DNA of 64,000 nt. It comes from Flagellimonas sp. HMM57. Its GTDB lineage: Bacteria > Bacteroidota > Bacteroidia > Flavobacteriales > Flavobacteriaceae. Numbering within the stretch: the stretch's first letter is position 1; each line of letters begins with the position of its first letter. Both the position numbers and the translations under genes were made by a program. This document shows positions 8,288 to 17,276 of this stretch, in pieces. The stretch covers positions 2,967,001-3,031,000 of the forward strand of contig NZ_CP090004.1 in NCBI RefSeq assembly GCF_021390175.1, read 5' to 3'. The notes under the pieces were generated by a model. It was not told where the DNA came from. It saw only the letters and a program-made list of their open reading frames with translations, and searched no databases.

Positions 8288-8870
8288 AGATTTGTTTGCA
8301 AAGGAAAGGGAGAAAACCTATACCATGAAAAAGGGGCACGAAGCCCGTTTCTTATCCAAAATGGAGGAAGAATTGCCGGGCAATTCAATAGAGAAGAAAT
8401 CCTCTTCAATCTTTTGGTTGGGAATAGCGGCATCCCTTACAATTATTTTTGGTTTAGGAGTTCACTTTTTTTCTGCATCGAATAACATAGATTCAGATTC
8501 GACCCCAACTATGGTTGAGCACGTAAAAGAGGACAAAGAACGGAACACAATCTCATTGGGAGACCTTTCACCAGATTTAAAAAAAATTGAAAGCTATTAT
8601 GTTACCAATATCAATATACAATTGTCCGATCTTGATTATACGGGCGATAACAAGATTGTAGTTGATGGCTATATGGAGCGGCTTGCCGAATTGGATAAAG
8701 AGTACAGCAAATTGAATGTAGAATTAAACGAGATTGGGCCCAACGACCAAACCATAACTGCCTTGGTCAAAAATCTTCAGTTAAGACTGCAATTGTTAGA
8801 GAAATTGAAAACAAAGTTGAATCAATTAAAATCATCAAAAAATGAACAGGAATCATCAAATACTATTTAA
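8271..8870 (+). CDS. Membrane anti-sigma-like protein
   Basis: A 199-residue single-pass protein. About 50 cytoplasmic residues (MAQDIRDLFAKEREKTYTMKKGHEARF) precede one membrane helix (IFWLGIAASLTIIFGLGVHFF), and a helical periplasmic domain rich in Leu/Lys/Glu follows. Order and topology fit an anti-sigma factor for the upstream ECF sigma, but no zinc-finger anti-sigma motif (HxxxCxxC) is present. A shorter frame start inside the sigma gene at 8271 is preferred over 8190 because it gives the natural overlap. The gene overlaps the following one by 29 bases. Confidence 0.75.
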   Translation: MAQDIRDLFAKEREKTYTMKKGHEARFLSKMEEELPGNSIEKKSSSIFWLGIAASLTIIFGLGVHFFSASNNIDSDSTPTMVEHVKEDKERNTISLGDLSPDLKKIESYYVTNINIQLSDLDYTGDNKIVVDGYMERLAELDKEYSKLNVELNEIGPNDQTITALVKNLQLRLQLLEKLKTKLNQLKSSKNEQESSNTI

Positions 8871-10260
8871 TGTTTTTCTGATACTCATGGCAGGTATTAC
8901 CTGCTATGGTCAGGAAAAATCGAAAACGTACAAAGAAACTTTTAATGTCGATAACGATGCTGAATTGAACATCAATACAAGCCATACGGATATCGAATTT
9001 GAAACTTGGAACAAAAATCAGGTTGAGATTACTGCTGTTGTTGAAATAGAGGATGCCACAGATGAAGAGGCCAAATCTTATTTTGATAAGGAGATTGTAA
9101 AGATTATGGGAAATAGCAGAGAGATCGAAGTGAGTACCAGGGAGCGGGGCTTTGGGAACGGGTTCAATGTGAGGGGCATGGACATAGATATACCGGACAT
9201 GTCTTTTATAGAACCGCTATTTGAAAGCATCGCAATTCCAGAGTTGCCCGAAGTTATTGTAATTCCAGACATGCCACCCGTGCCCCCTGTGCCCAATATT
9301 CAGTTTGATTACGATGCCTATAAGCGGGATGGTGATGCCTATATGAAAGAGTGGAAAAAAGATTTTGACAAAAACTTTAATGAAGAATATAAGGAACGCT
9401 TTGAAGCATGGGGAGATAGGGTAAAGGAAATGGCAGAGAAAAAAGCGGAAAGGATAGAGGAGCGTGAGCAAAAAAGAAAAGAGCTTTTGGAAAAACGAAA
9501 CGAAATGAGAGAAGAGGCACGTGAAAAAAGGAATCAAGCGTTAAAAGAACGCAATGAAAAACGCAAGATCAAGGCAAAAAGGGTTTACAGAATCAATCGT
9601 GGTGATGATTCGGATACATTTTATTTTTCGTCGGATGGAGAAAGCAGAAGATTTAAGGTGAAAAAGTATATAAAAATAAAGATGCCAAAATCCATTAAGC
9701 TCAAAATGAACGTTAGGCATGGGGAAGTGAAATTGGCAGAAAATGCCAAAAATATAAATGCAAGCTTGTCATATGCAAGCTTGCAAGCTTCCACGATTGA
9801 TGGAGACCGAACCGATATTAGGGCATCATACTCGCCTGTGGTCGTACAAAACTGGAATTATGGGCAATTAAAAACAGATTATTCAGATAGGGTAGATTTA
9901 AAAGAAGTAGGGGAGCTGCAACTGAGCACTGTGTCTTCCAATGTGGTCATTGAACGGTTAAAGGGTAAGGCTTTTGTAAAAAACAGTCTTGGCGAATTGC
10001 GTATAAATTCAGTGGGCAATAATTTTTCAACTATTGATATTACCGTGGAAAATGGTGAGGTTGCCTGTAAAATTCCTTCGATACCCTTCTTTGTTTACGT
10101 AAACGAAACACTTTCAGAATTGGAATATCCAAAAACGTTCGTCATGGAATCTTCTAAAAGTCATGGTTCCAATGTGTATAAAGGGTATCATATCGATACT
10201 AAAAATCATAAAGCCATAAACATCAACTCAAGATATAGTGAGGTGGTGCTAAAACAATAG
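8842..10260 (+). CDS. Exported DUF4097-like putative adhesin
   Basis: A 472-residue exported protein with signal peptide LFNVFLILMAGITCYGQ. The N-terminal beta-rich segment (YKETFNVDNDAELNINTSHTDIEFETW) and the C-terminal repetitive beta strands resemble the DUF4097 beta-helix (putative adhesin) family. Between them, at about residues 140-255, lies a proline-rich stretch followed by a long, extremely charged K/E/R helix. Overlap with the anti-sigma-like gene shows it belongs to the same operon, so it is likely a target or sensor partner of the ECF system. The charged insert is unusual for the family and may be a coiled coil. Periplasmic or outer-membrane location is inferred. Confidence 0.72.
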   Translation: MNRNHQILFNVFLILMAGITCYGQEKSKTYKETFNVDNDAELNINTSHTDIEFETWNKNQVEITAVVEIEDATDEEAKSYFDKEIVKIMGNSREIEVSTRERGFGNGFNVRGMDIDIPDMSFIEPLFESIAIPELPEVIVIPDMPPVPPVPNIQFDYDAYKRDGDAYMKEWKKDFDKNFNEEYKERFEAWGDRVKEMAEKKAERIEEREQKRKELLEKRNEMREEAREKRNQALKERNEKRKIKAKRVYRINRGDDSDTFYFSSDGESRRFKVKKYIKIKMPKSIKLKMNVRHGEVKLAENAKNINASLSYASLQASTIDGDRTDIRASYSPVVVQNWNYGQLKTDYSDRVDLKEVGELQLSTVSSNVVIERLKGKAFVKNSLGELRINSVGNNFSTIDITVENGEVACKIPSIPFFVYVNETLSELEYPKTFVMESSKSHGSNVYKGYHIDTKNHKAININSRYSEVVLKQ

Positions 10261-10265
10261 TATCC

Positions 10266-10994
10266 TTATTTAAGTATTAAAGTCCCAAATACATCAGCAT
10301 TTATCCAGCCTTGATTTTTATCTTCTCCTGGCACAAAGACAGATCCTATAAAATTCTCTCGCTCCTTACTGTTATCGTTGTCACAATAGGCAAGTGCAAA
10401 TCCAACTTTTTTGTTTTTAGATAGGCTTATAGGCTTATTTTCTTTTCCATCTTTAAAATCATCAGAAAAAAGCTTTACCGCAATTTCCCAAGTGGTGGTC
10501 TTGTCATCTGTAATATGCTTTGAAGTAACATGTTCATTATAGAGCTTCGGTTTTTCATCAGGTGCAAGATCTACAACATTTCCATCTAAGGCCACATGGT
10601 AAGCGAATGCATTGTGGGAGAATTGGTGTTCACCGCCAGAATTGTCCTCGTCTACAAATATTTCAACGCAATCATCGTCCCACCATAATTTTAAGGGGTC
10701 TTTGTGTTGGTCAAAAAGAATATCGTCCGTAATCTCGACCAAAAGATAGAGGGCATCCTCATCCCAACTTACTTTATACCTACCACTAAAATCATCATTA
10801 GTGTAAGAATCACCAAGCCAAAGCTGGTCCAATGCGAGCCATTTTGCATTTCCCCAGCAGGCGTCCAAAGCCTGACCATCAATAATGGGACTTTTTTGGG
10901 CTCTGTTAACGATTATCGTTTGATGGTCTTCTTTTTGATGGGAAGAACATCCTACAATAACCAAAAAAAGAGCCAAGCTAAGATACTTTTGCAT
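10266..10994 (-). CDS. CBM9-like carbohydrate-binding lipoprotein
   Basis: A 242-residue lipoprotein with lipobox VIVGC, so Cys16 would be lipidated. The body matches the family 9 carbohydrate-binding/DOMON-like fold: SPIIDGQALDACWGNAKW at the start, then YKVSWDEDALYLLVEITD, WWDDDCVEIFVDEDNSGG and TTWEIAVKL. These are hallmark blocks of the CBM9_1 domain. It probably binds a polysaccharide or heme-like ligand in the envelope; the ligand is not readable. It lies 38 bases downstream of msrA on the same strand, and its stop is five bases from the convergent adhesin gene. Confidence 0.82.
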   Translation of the reverse strand: MQKYLSLALFLVIVGCSSHQKEDHQTIIVNRAQKSPIIDGQALDACWGNAKWLALDQLWLGDSYTNDDFSGRYKVSWDEDALYLLVEITDDILFDQHKDPLKLWWDDDCVEIFVDEDNSGGEHQFSHNAFAYHVALDGNVVDLAPDEKPKLYNEHVTSKHITDDKTTTWEIAVKLFSDDFKDGKENKPISLSKNKKVGFALAYCDNDNSKERENFIGSVFVPGEDKNQGWINADVFGTLILK

Positions 10995-11032
10995 GGCTCT
11001 AAGATAGTTATTTTAAAAAATTCCTACGGAAG

Positions 11033-11716
11033 CTAATGGGATTCTTCTTTCAAATAGTCACCAAAGTTTTCCTTGAATTTGTTCAATCTGGGGATTGATA
11101 CATTCCTTATATAAGAGTTGTTCGGATGTTTTCTTTCATAATCCTGATGATATTCTTCAGCTTTATAAAAGGTTTCGAACGCTTCTATTTGAGTTACTAT
11201 AGGGCGGTCATAGGCACTTTTAGATTCCAAAAGTGCAACGTAATCCCTAATGATCTTTTCTTGCGCTTCATTTTTATAAAAAGCAATGGAACGGTATTGC
11301 GCGCCCCTATCAGGTCCCTGTCTGTTCAAGGATGTGGGGTCGTGCGAACCAAAGAATACCTGAACTAATTTGGTAAAGGATATGGCTTCTGGGTCATAAT
11401 ATACCTCAACAGCTTCGGCATGTGTGGTACGGCCATAGGCAACATCTTCATAGGTAGGATTCTTTTCGGTTCCCCCAGAATACCCTGAATGCACTTCTTT
11501 TACGCCTTCTACACTTTCAAAAATGGCTTCTACGCACCAAAAGCAACCGCTTGCAAAATAAGCCGTTTCGTATTGTTGGAGCGCCTCATCGGAAAGTATT
11601 GCTTTCTCCATGGTTACTTGTTCGGCAACTTCTTGTTTCTTGGAGGTATTTTTAGGTTGGCAATTGACGGAGACCAATAAAACAAATGCTAAAATCGTAA
11701 TTCTTGTTATCTTCAT
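11033..11716 (-). CDS. msrA: Peptide-methionine (S)-S-oxide reductase MsrA, lipoprotein form
   Basis: MsrA of 227 residues. The catalytic block is AYFASGCFWCVEAIFE, with the nucleophilic Cys in GCFW, followed by GYSGGTEKNPTYEDVAYGRTTHAEAVEV and YHQDY. The enzyme reduces methionine-S-sulfoxide in oxidised proteins. An N-terminal signal with lipobox LVSVNC adds about 20 residues and a charged linker, so this version should be a periplasmic lipoprotein rather than the cytosolic form. It is first of two genes with the CBM9-like lipoprotein. Confidence 0.94.
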   Translation of the reverse strand: MKITRITILAFVLLVSVNCQPKNTSKKQEVAEQVTMEKAILSDEALQQYETAYFASGCFWCVEAIFESVEGVKEVHSGYSGGTEKNPTYEDVAYGRTTHAEAVEVYYDPEAISFTKLVQVFFGSHDPTSLNRQGPDRGAQYRSIAFYKNEAQEKIIRDYVALLESKSAYDRPIVTQIEAFETFYKAEEYHQDYERKHPNNSYIRNVSIPRLNKFKENFGDYLKEESH

Positions 11717-11804
11717 TTTCGGTTTTACTGTTTAGTAGTATCAATATACTAAGTATTACTGATGTTGTTGTTAAAAATTGTTAATCCATTTGATATTGCT
11801 TCCT

Positions 11805-12482
11805 ATGAACTTAGAAACACTTTTAAAGACGCAAAGCACTGGAGCGATTCAAATCCTTGATTCGAAAATTCCTTTATCGGCATATTGTAAAATTGACCTA
11901 TCCACCACAAATGAAACTTTAAAAGGTATCGACATCACCTCACCAGATTTATGTCAACAATATATAGATGACATTTTGGGATTAAATAATGCCAAAGTTG
12001 CTTTTGGAGGATATCTGGAAAAACGTGCCCTGTATGCTAAGTCTGAACGCTTTTTGGAAGCCGGGCAGCGTAATATTCATTTAGGAATGGATTTTTGGTG
12101 CAAAGCAGGTACAAAAGTGATAGTTCCGTTAGAAGGTAAAGTACACAGTTTTAAAAATAATGATGATGTGGGCAACTACGGACCAACAATACTTTTAGAG
12201 CACCAAATTGAGGGTATTACTTTTTATACGCTTTACGGACACTTGTCCTTAGAATCCATACATGAAATAGAAATAGGTGCTTATTTTGATAGGGGAGAAG
12301 TTCTTGGAACTTTAGGCACTCCGGACATCAACGTGAACTATGCACCCCATTTACATTTTCAGGTGATATTGGATTTAGAGGGATATTATGGCGATTATCC
12401 CGGTGTGTCTTCTTGGAATAATCTGGATTTTTACAAAAAAAACTGTCCAAATCCCAATAGTTTGTTGCGAATGGATTTTTAA
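11805..12482 (+). CDS. M23 family metallopeptidase (LytM-like)
   Basis: A 225-residue peptidase-like protein with the LytM zinc site: H-x-G-x-D in IHLGMDFW, the YGHLS loop and the HLHFQ block. M23 enzymes cut peptidoglycan cross-bridges, but this one has no signal peptide or membrane helix and a non-LytM N-terminal domain of about 100 residues. Its location and substrate are therefore uncertain. ATG 11805 is preferred to an in-frame TTG at 11778. It is a single gene, divergent from msrA. Confidence 0.85.
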   Translation: MNLETLLKTQSTGAIQILDSKIPLSAYCKIDLSTTNETLKGIDITSPDLCQQYIDDILGLNNAKVAFGGYLEKRALYAKSERFLEAGQRNIHLGMDFWCKAGTKVIVPLEGKVHSFKNNDDVGNYGPTILLEHQIEGITFYTLYGHLSLESIHEIEIGAYFDRGEVLGTLGTPDINVNYAPHLHFQVILDLEGYYGDYPGVSSWNNLDFYKKNCPNPNSLLRMDF

Positions 12483-12664
12483 AACATCGATGAAATGCAC
12501 AGTGAATCGGTGGACTGTTTTTGAGCTAAAAAACGTTTGTCGAGGATAAAATACACTTCAGCCGAAAAAGATTCCCACACCGAAAAAAGTAGGGAGTTAG
12601 GCGAGTTAAATCAGGGCCGGGTAGCATGTGAGGGTACATTTACAATGTAATAAAAACCCAAATC

Positions 12665-12901
12665 ATGAAAGCTATTTTAACTCTTATCGCAGTAATTTTC
12701 TTCTCAACTTTAGGTATGGCTCAGGACGTTTCTAAAGAAGTTAAAGTAGAAACTATTACAGTTGCTGTTGAATTGAATATCGAAATTCAAGAAGAAGTTA
12801 AAACTGAAACTAGCGTTGCTAGGTTGTACAAGTTCAAAAACTCTAGAGTTAAAAAAGCACTTTCTTTTAGAACTAAGAGAAACAAATCTAAATTGGCTTA
12901 A
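12665..12901 (+). CDS. Small secreted protein with acidic and basic halves
   Basis: A 78-residue precursor with a clear signal peptide (MKAILTLIAVIFFSTLGMAQ, likely cut after AQ). The mature part of about 58 residues begins acidic (EVKVETITVAVELNIEIQEE) and ends strongly basic (KFKNSRVKKALSFRTKRN). Similar short proteins with a VARLYK-x-KNxRVKKALSF-type tail occur in other Flavobacteriaceae as unnamed proteins; I do not know a function. A TTACA-A-TGTAA palindrome lies at 12640-12650, 15 bases before the start. Confidence 0.8.
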   Translation: MKAILTLIAVIFFSTLGMAQDVSKEVKVETITVAVELNIEIQEEVKTETSVARLYKFKNSRVKKALSFRTKRNKSKLA

Positions 12902-12909
12902 TCTGAAAA

Positions 12910-13035
12910 ATGGGAATAGCAATACCAATAGCTTTATTTTTTAGCGTGGCGTTTGTTATCGCATCGATAGCTTTCTCCTTTAGGAAGAAAAAACCAAAGA
13001 ATCAACATAAAAATAAAATAAGATTTTTCTTATAA
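12910..13035 (+). CDS. 41-residue single-pass membrane microprotein
   Basis: ATG 12910 to TAA 13033-13035 encodes MGIAIPIALFFSVAFVIASI followed by a basic tail rich in K/R/N/H. One hydrophobic helix of about 20 residues and a cytoplasmic-type positive tail make a convincing membrane microprotein. It begins 8 bases after the stop of the small secreted protein, so translation from the same message is likely. No family is recognised. Confidence 0.55.
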   Translation: MGIAIPIALFFSVAFVIASIAFSFRKKKPKNQHKNKIRFFL

Positions 13036-13145
13036 TACAGTTAATCGAAAAAAAAAGCATCATACCGATTAGGAAAGTTGGCAATAAATCTGATAAATTA
13101 TTTTTGCGCAACTTAAACCCCAATAAATATCATAGCCTATGTACG

Positions 13146-14708
13146 CTATTTTAATCCTGGCTGCTTTATTTTGTAGTTTAATTTTTGTTTCTGCAGCCGT
13201 ACTTTTGACTTTACGTCTCGTAAAAGTGCCTTCGCATCGTAAATAATCCCGTCTTTTATAGTATAGGTTACCCCGCCTACCCGAACAACTTCATTGTCCT
13301 CGGTCAATTTTATTGCACCTGTACCGTACAATACTTTTAAGTTTTTTAAAGGGTTTTCATCAATGATTACAAAATCGGCAAGCTTACCGACCTCTACCGT
13401 TCCAATTTTATCGGACATACCTAAGGCTTCAGCACCATTTAGAGTAGCAGACCTAATGATTTCCAAAGGATGGAATCCTGCTTCACGAAGCAATTCCAAT
13501 TCCCTAACGTAGGCAAATCCATATAGCTGAAAAATAAAGCCTGAGTCCGAACCAGTGGTAACCCGACCACCTCGATTTTTATATTCATTTACAAAAGTCA
13601 TCCATAATTGATAGTTGTTGCGCCATGCCACTTCTTGTTCCGTACCCCACTCATGCCAATAGGAACCATGGGATATTTTGCTGGGTTGGTAAAACCTCCA
13701 GAGCAATGGCATTGTATATTCTTCATGCCATTCTGCACGCCTTGCACGATGTAAATCCCTACTGGCCTCATAAATGTTGAAGGTAGGGTCTATCGTAAAG
13801 TCGAGTTCAATGAGCTCGTCCATTACGTTGTTCCAATGCTCGGAATAGGGTTTGGCAGCTTGTTCCCAAAGCTTTCCGGCTTCCTCAAAGCGATGTTGTT
13901 CGTTCTGATAGTTATAGTCCAAAGGATAATCCTGTACGGTTCTATCTTCAAATAATGCTTCTGGAAGTCCATACCAATGCTCCATACTTGTAAGACCCGC
14001 CCTTGCAGAATTCAGCACATTCCAACGCGCAACATCCATTTGAGCATGGTGGCAGGCAGAGCGCAGCCCCAGTTTTTTATTTTCTTCCAAAGCGGCTGTC
14101 ATGATTTCTGGAGGTGCGCCAAAGAACTTAACACCATCCGCACCTTTTTTTGCGTTTTCACGCACCCATTCCCTAGCCATTTCTGGGGTACTAATCGGCA
14201 TATCACGACCTTGACCAAAACCAGTGTATGCAAATACCCTTGGTGCAATGATTTCATTTTTTTCACTTTTTCGCTTTAAATCCAAGGTCCAATCGATACC
14301 TCTCCCACTTGGCTCTCTAACCGTAGTAATGCCATGGCCCATCCAAAGCTTGAAAACATAATCGTAATCGGCACCTTGTGAAACACCTCCTATGTGTCCA
14401 TGCATATCTACAAACCCGGGTAAAAGGTACATTCCATGACAATCAAGCTCTTTTCCACCAGCTTTTAGTTTTGGCCTTTTGGAAGCATCGATTTCAACAC
14501 CTGGATATCCAACCACTTGTATGTCCACAATTTTATTGTTTTCCACAACAATATCAATCGGGCCTCTTGGTGGAGCACCATTTCCATTGATAAGGGTGAC
14601 GCCCCTTATAATGAGCTGGGAAAATGGTCCTTCGCTCATTTCTTCCTGTGCGTGGACCATCACCAATTGAAACTGAAATAAAAGTGAAAGCAGTAGTAGC
14701 TTTTTCAT
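13146..14708 (-). CDS. Secreted amidohydrolase family protein
   Basis: A 520-residue amidohydrolase-superfamily enzyme with signal peptide LLLLSLLFQFQLVMVHAQ. The metal site starts with H103-x-H105 in VDMHGHIGG. SACHHAQMD, LTSMEHWYG and the late aspartate in TTGSDSGF complete the expected ligands, and the C-terminal composite beta-sandwich (VEVGKLADFVIIDENPL) is present. Related imidazolonepropionase- and prolidase-like secreted enzymes hydrolyse amides or peptides; the substrate is not evident. The start lies 9 bases after the stop of the M14 peptidase gene, so the two likely form an operon for extracytoplasmic peptide breakdown. Confidence 0.9.
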   Translation of the reverse strand: MKKLLLLSLLFQFQLVMVHAQEEMSEGPFSQLIIRGVTLINGNGAPPRGPIDIVVENNKIVDIQVVGYPGVEIDASKRPKLKAGGKELDCHGMYLLPGFVDMHGHIGGVSQGADYDYVFKLWMGHGITTVREPSGRGIDWTLDLKRKSEKNEIIAPRVFAYTGFGQGRDMPISTPEMAREWVRENAKKGADGVKFFGAPPEIMTAALEENKKLGLRSACHHAQMDVARWNVLNSARAGLTSMEHWYGLPEALFEDRTVQDYPLDYNYQNEQHRFEEAGKLWEQAAKPYSEHWNNVMDELIELDFTIDPTFNIYEASRDLHRARRAEWHEEYTMPLLWRFYQPSKISHGSYWHEWGTEQEVAWRNNYQLWMTFVNEYKNRGGRVTTGSDSGFIFQLYGFAYVRELELLREAGFHPLEIIRSATLNGAEALGMSDKIGTVEVGKLADFVIIDENPLKNLKVLYGTGAIKLTEDNEVVRVGGVTYTIKDGIIYDAKALLRDVKSKVRLQKQKLNYKIKQPGLK

Positions 14709-14717
14709 AGTATAATT

Positions 14718-17234
14718 TTATTCTGGAATTCTAATTTTATCCCCTAAAAAAATCGCATTTAAAAAGAGTCTATTGGTTCCGTACCAAGATCCCCTAAAAT
14801 TGGGGTTGTCCGCAAATAGTACGACCCTACCATTTCCCAGCTTGCTTACTACAAGCGAGGCTGATGGCTTTAGGTTTTCTTCCATATTCTTTTTGGTTAT
14901 AAAACCATCGATATGAGGGTCTTTGGCATATTTTGCTACGGTAGCATATGCATTTTTACTTGGCGCCAACCAAATGGAATTGTTTTTGTAAACTGGAATT
15001 GCGTCATCAGTATACCCAAAGGCCAAAGGATGGGTAATATCCAAATCAACTTTAAAAATAGCACCTCCAACACTTTCTTTACCAAGATTTTCTGGCGCAT
15101 CAACGTATGGTTTACGCTCTACAATACTTGTTGAGTCCTTTTCTTCTGATTTGGTTAATTTTTCCGATACTATTTTCTTGTCGATAGCCCATTTGGTGGC
15201 GCTACCAATGGTAATCAATGTATTGCCCTTACTTACCCAAGCTTTTATTTTGTCCTGTTGCTTTTTTGTGAAATCGTACCTTCCAGAAACCATTACTAGC
15301 GTAGTGTACTTATCAAAGTCAGTTCTTGCAAAGTTTCGCATCGGGATTTTGGTTATGGGCATGTGTACCCTAGTATCCAGCAAATGCCAGACTTCACCAG
15401 CTTCATAGGAACGGACCCCATCACCGATGATCATTGCAGCTTTGGGAGCTTTTAACGGTGATATCCATCGGCTTCCCAAATCGATACCTTCTGCGCTGTA
15501 TCCCGAATTGACCGCATAAATGGGAACACGATATTTTTTTTGTACCTCTTGTACCAATTCAAATATTTGATCTGTATCTTTTTTCTGAAGGCTCACTGGG
15601 ATTACAAGCGCACCGTAACCAAAGTTTTTATTTCCCTCTGTTGTTTTAGCCGTAAAAGGTTTGGACGAAGCTGAAATAACCAATCCTTTTTCCTGGAGAT
15701 GGTTCAGTGCAGCAACTGCGTTATAATCATCATAATCGATGATATAGGCGTATGCCGTTTTTTGGACCGGAGTTGTTCTGGCCAAGTTATCCAAAGAAGT
15801 CACTTTTTCCCCTAAGTTCAAAGAGGTTGTAGGCTTGTACTTCATATTGTAGAAGTTGGCCACGGACCAAGCCGAAGCATCATAATAAACGCTATCTCGA
15901 TACTTTTCATAGGTCTCGAACATCGTCTGTACCATTCTGTATTGTGGTTGTTTTGTGGGTACAACAAAATCATCACCAGATTTGTATACATCGATTTTAT
16001 GCAATAAAAGCTTGTCTACAAATGCTTTTACGCGATTTGCATCACTGCCATCTTTAAATGTATACCCTTTAATTCTATTTTTTGAAGCATTATTCAGTGC
16101 ACTTTTAAAGAATTTTTGCTGGTACTCTCGTAAATATGCTTTGTTCTCCACAGCTGCCTTAACCGTTGCAATGCTCGAAACATATTGATTGCGTATGGTG
16201 AACGGAAACGTAATTTCGCCAAAAGCAGTAGTCTGTTTATGGCCTCTGGAACTTGCTTGCTCAAACAACAAAGCTAAACCACCTTGTAGGTCGGGATACG
16301 AGGAACCATACCCAGGATAGGTACCATCAAAAACTTCTTTGGTAAAGTAGAATGAACCAATACTATCCAAAGATTTAGCAAAATAATCCCCAAATAGATT
16401 GTTTAAATCTTCATAGTTTTCTTTGGGCATAATAGGATTCAGAGAAGCATTATCCTTCATGGGTTCAAAGAAATAAGTGCTTTGGGTTCCCATTTCGTGA
16501 AAATCTGTTACTACGTTGGGATACCATTGATGGTACCATTTTAGTTTTCCTCGACTTTCTGGATGAATGCCCAAAAGCCAATCCCGATTTAAATCAAACC
16601 AATAATGATTAGTTCTGCCCCTAGGCCAATATTCATTATGTTCCGCATCTTGTGGGTCTGCAACCAAAGGATTGCCTTGATACATGTTTGCCCATTGCGT
16701 GTGTCGGTCCCTACCGTCCGGATTTATTGTTGGGTCGATGAACATGACGCCATTTTTTAAATAATTCAGTATTTCTGGATTGTTGGAAGCTACCAGGGTA
16801 TAGGCAGTAAGCAAAGCTGCTTCACCACCTGAAGGCTCATTACCGTGAACATTGTACCCTAGATTTATGAAAACAGGTACCTCATCATAGTTTGAAGGAT
16901 TTTGTGAAGGATCTGTAAACTTAAGATGCTGTGATTTTAACCCATCTATATTTTTTAGATTTTCCGGAGTGGTTACGGTAAGCATAATCAATTTTCTTCC
17001 TTCATGGGTTTTTCCATATTCGTAAAGACTGGCCCGGTCCGAAACTTCAGAGAGCTTGGTAAAGTAACTTACAATAAGATCATGCCTTGTATGTCTTTCA
17101 CCAATACCATGGCCCAAGAATTCTTCAGGAGATGGTATGTCTGGATTAAAAGGATGAAATTTTTTGTAGAAATAGTCTTGTGCTGAAATGGAACTACTTA
17201 TAAAAAGTACGCCAAGGAGTAATTTTTTCAACAT
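14718..17234 (-). CDS. Secreted M14 family zinc carboxypeptidase-like protein
   Basis: An 838-residue exported protein with signal peptide LLLGVLFISSSISAQ. The M14 zinc site is H-x-x-E in NVHGNEPSGGEA with a second His in VTDFHEMGTQ; the catalytic Glu is likely in ALLFEQASSRG. The C-terminal half, about residues 400-838, is a large additional region that includes a glutamine-amidotransferase-like segment (IIGDGVRSYEAGEVWHLLDTRV). Large two-part M14 proteins like this are common in Bacteroidota. It would trim peptides in the periplasm or outside the cell. It is co-directional with the amidohydrolase. Confidence 0.92.
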   Translation of the reverse strand: MLKKLLLGVLFISSSISAQDYFYKKFHPFNPDIPSPEEFLGHGIGERHTRHDLIVSYFTKLSEVSDRASLYEYGKTHEGRKLIMLTVTTPENLKNIDGLKSQHLKFTDPSQNPSNYDEVPVFINLGYNVHGNEPSGGEAALLTAYTLVASNNPEILNYLKNGVMFIDPTINPDGRDRHTQWANMYQGNPLVADPQDAEHNEYWPRGRTNHYWFDLNRDWLLGIHPESRGKLKWYHQWYPNVVTDFHEMGTQSTYFFEPMKDNASLNPIMPKENYEDLNNLFGDYFAKSLDSIGSFYFTKEVFDGTYPGYGSSYPDLQGGLALLFEQASSRGHKQTTAFGEITFPFTIRNQYVSSIATVKAAVENKAYLREYQQKFFKSALNNASKNRIKGYTFKDGSDANRVKAFVDKLLLHKIDVYKSGDDFVVPTKQPQYRMVQTMFETYEKYRDSVYYDASAWSVANFYNMKYKPTTSLNLGEKVTSLDNLARTTPVQKTAYAYIIDYDDYNAVAALNHLQEKGLVISASSKPFTAKTTEGNKNFGYGALVIPVSLQKKDTDQIFELVQEVQKKYRVPIYAVNSGYSAEGIDLGSRWISPLKAPKAAMIIGDGVRSYEAGEVWHLLDTRVHMPITKIPMRNFARTDFDKYTTLVMVSGRYDFTKKQQDKIKAWVSKGNTLITIGSATKWAIDKKIVSEKLTKSEEKDSTSIVERKPYVDAPENLGKESVGGAIFKVDLDITHPLAFGYTDDAIPVYKNNSIWLAPSKNAYATVAKYAKDPHIDGFITKKNMEENLKPSASLVVSKLGNGRVVLFADNPNFRGSWYGTNRLFLNAIFLGDKIRIPE

Positions 17235-17276
17235 GTATACGAAGATTGGTTAATCTTCTAAAGATAGGAAAAGGTT

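Noticed and set aside
12483..12664. Small RNA or riboswitch upstream of the small secreted protein
   Set aside because: Only weak AT-rich pairings (such as GTTTTT with AAAAAC) were found; no known riboswitch pattern was recognised.
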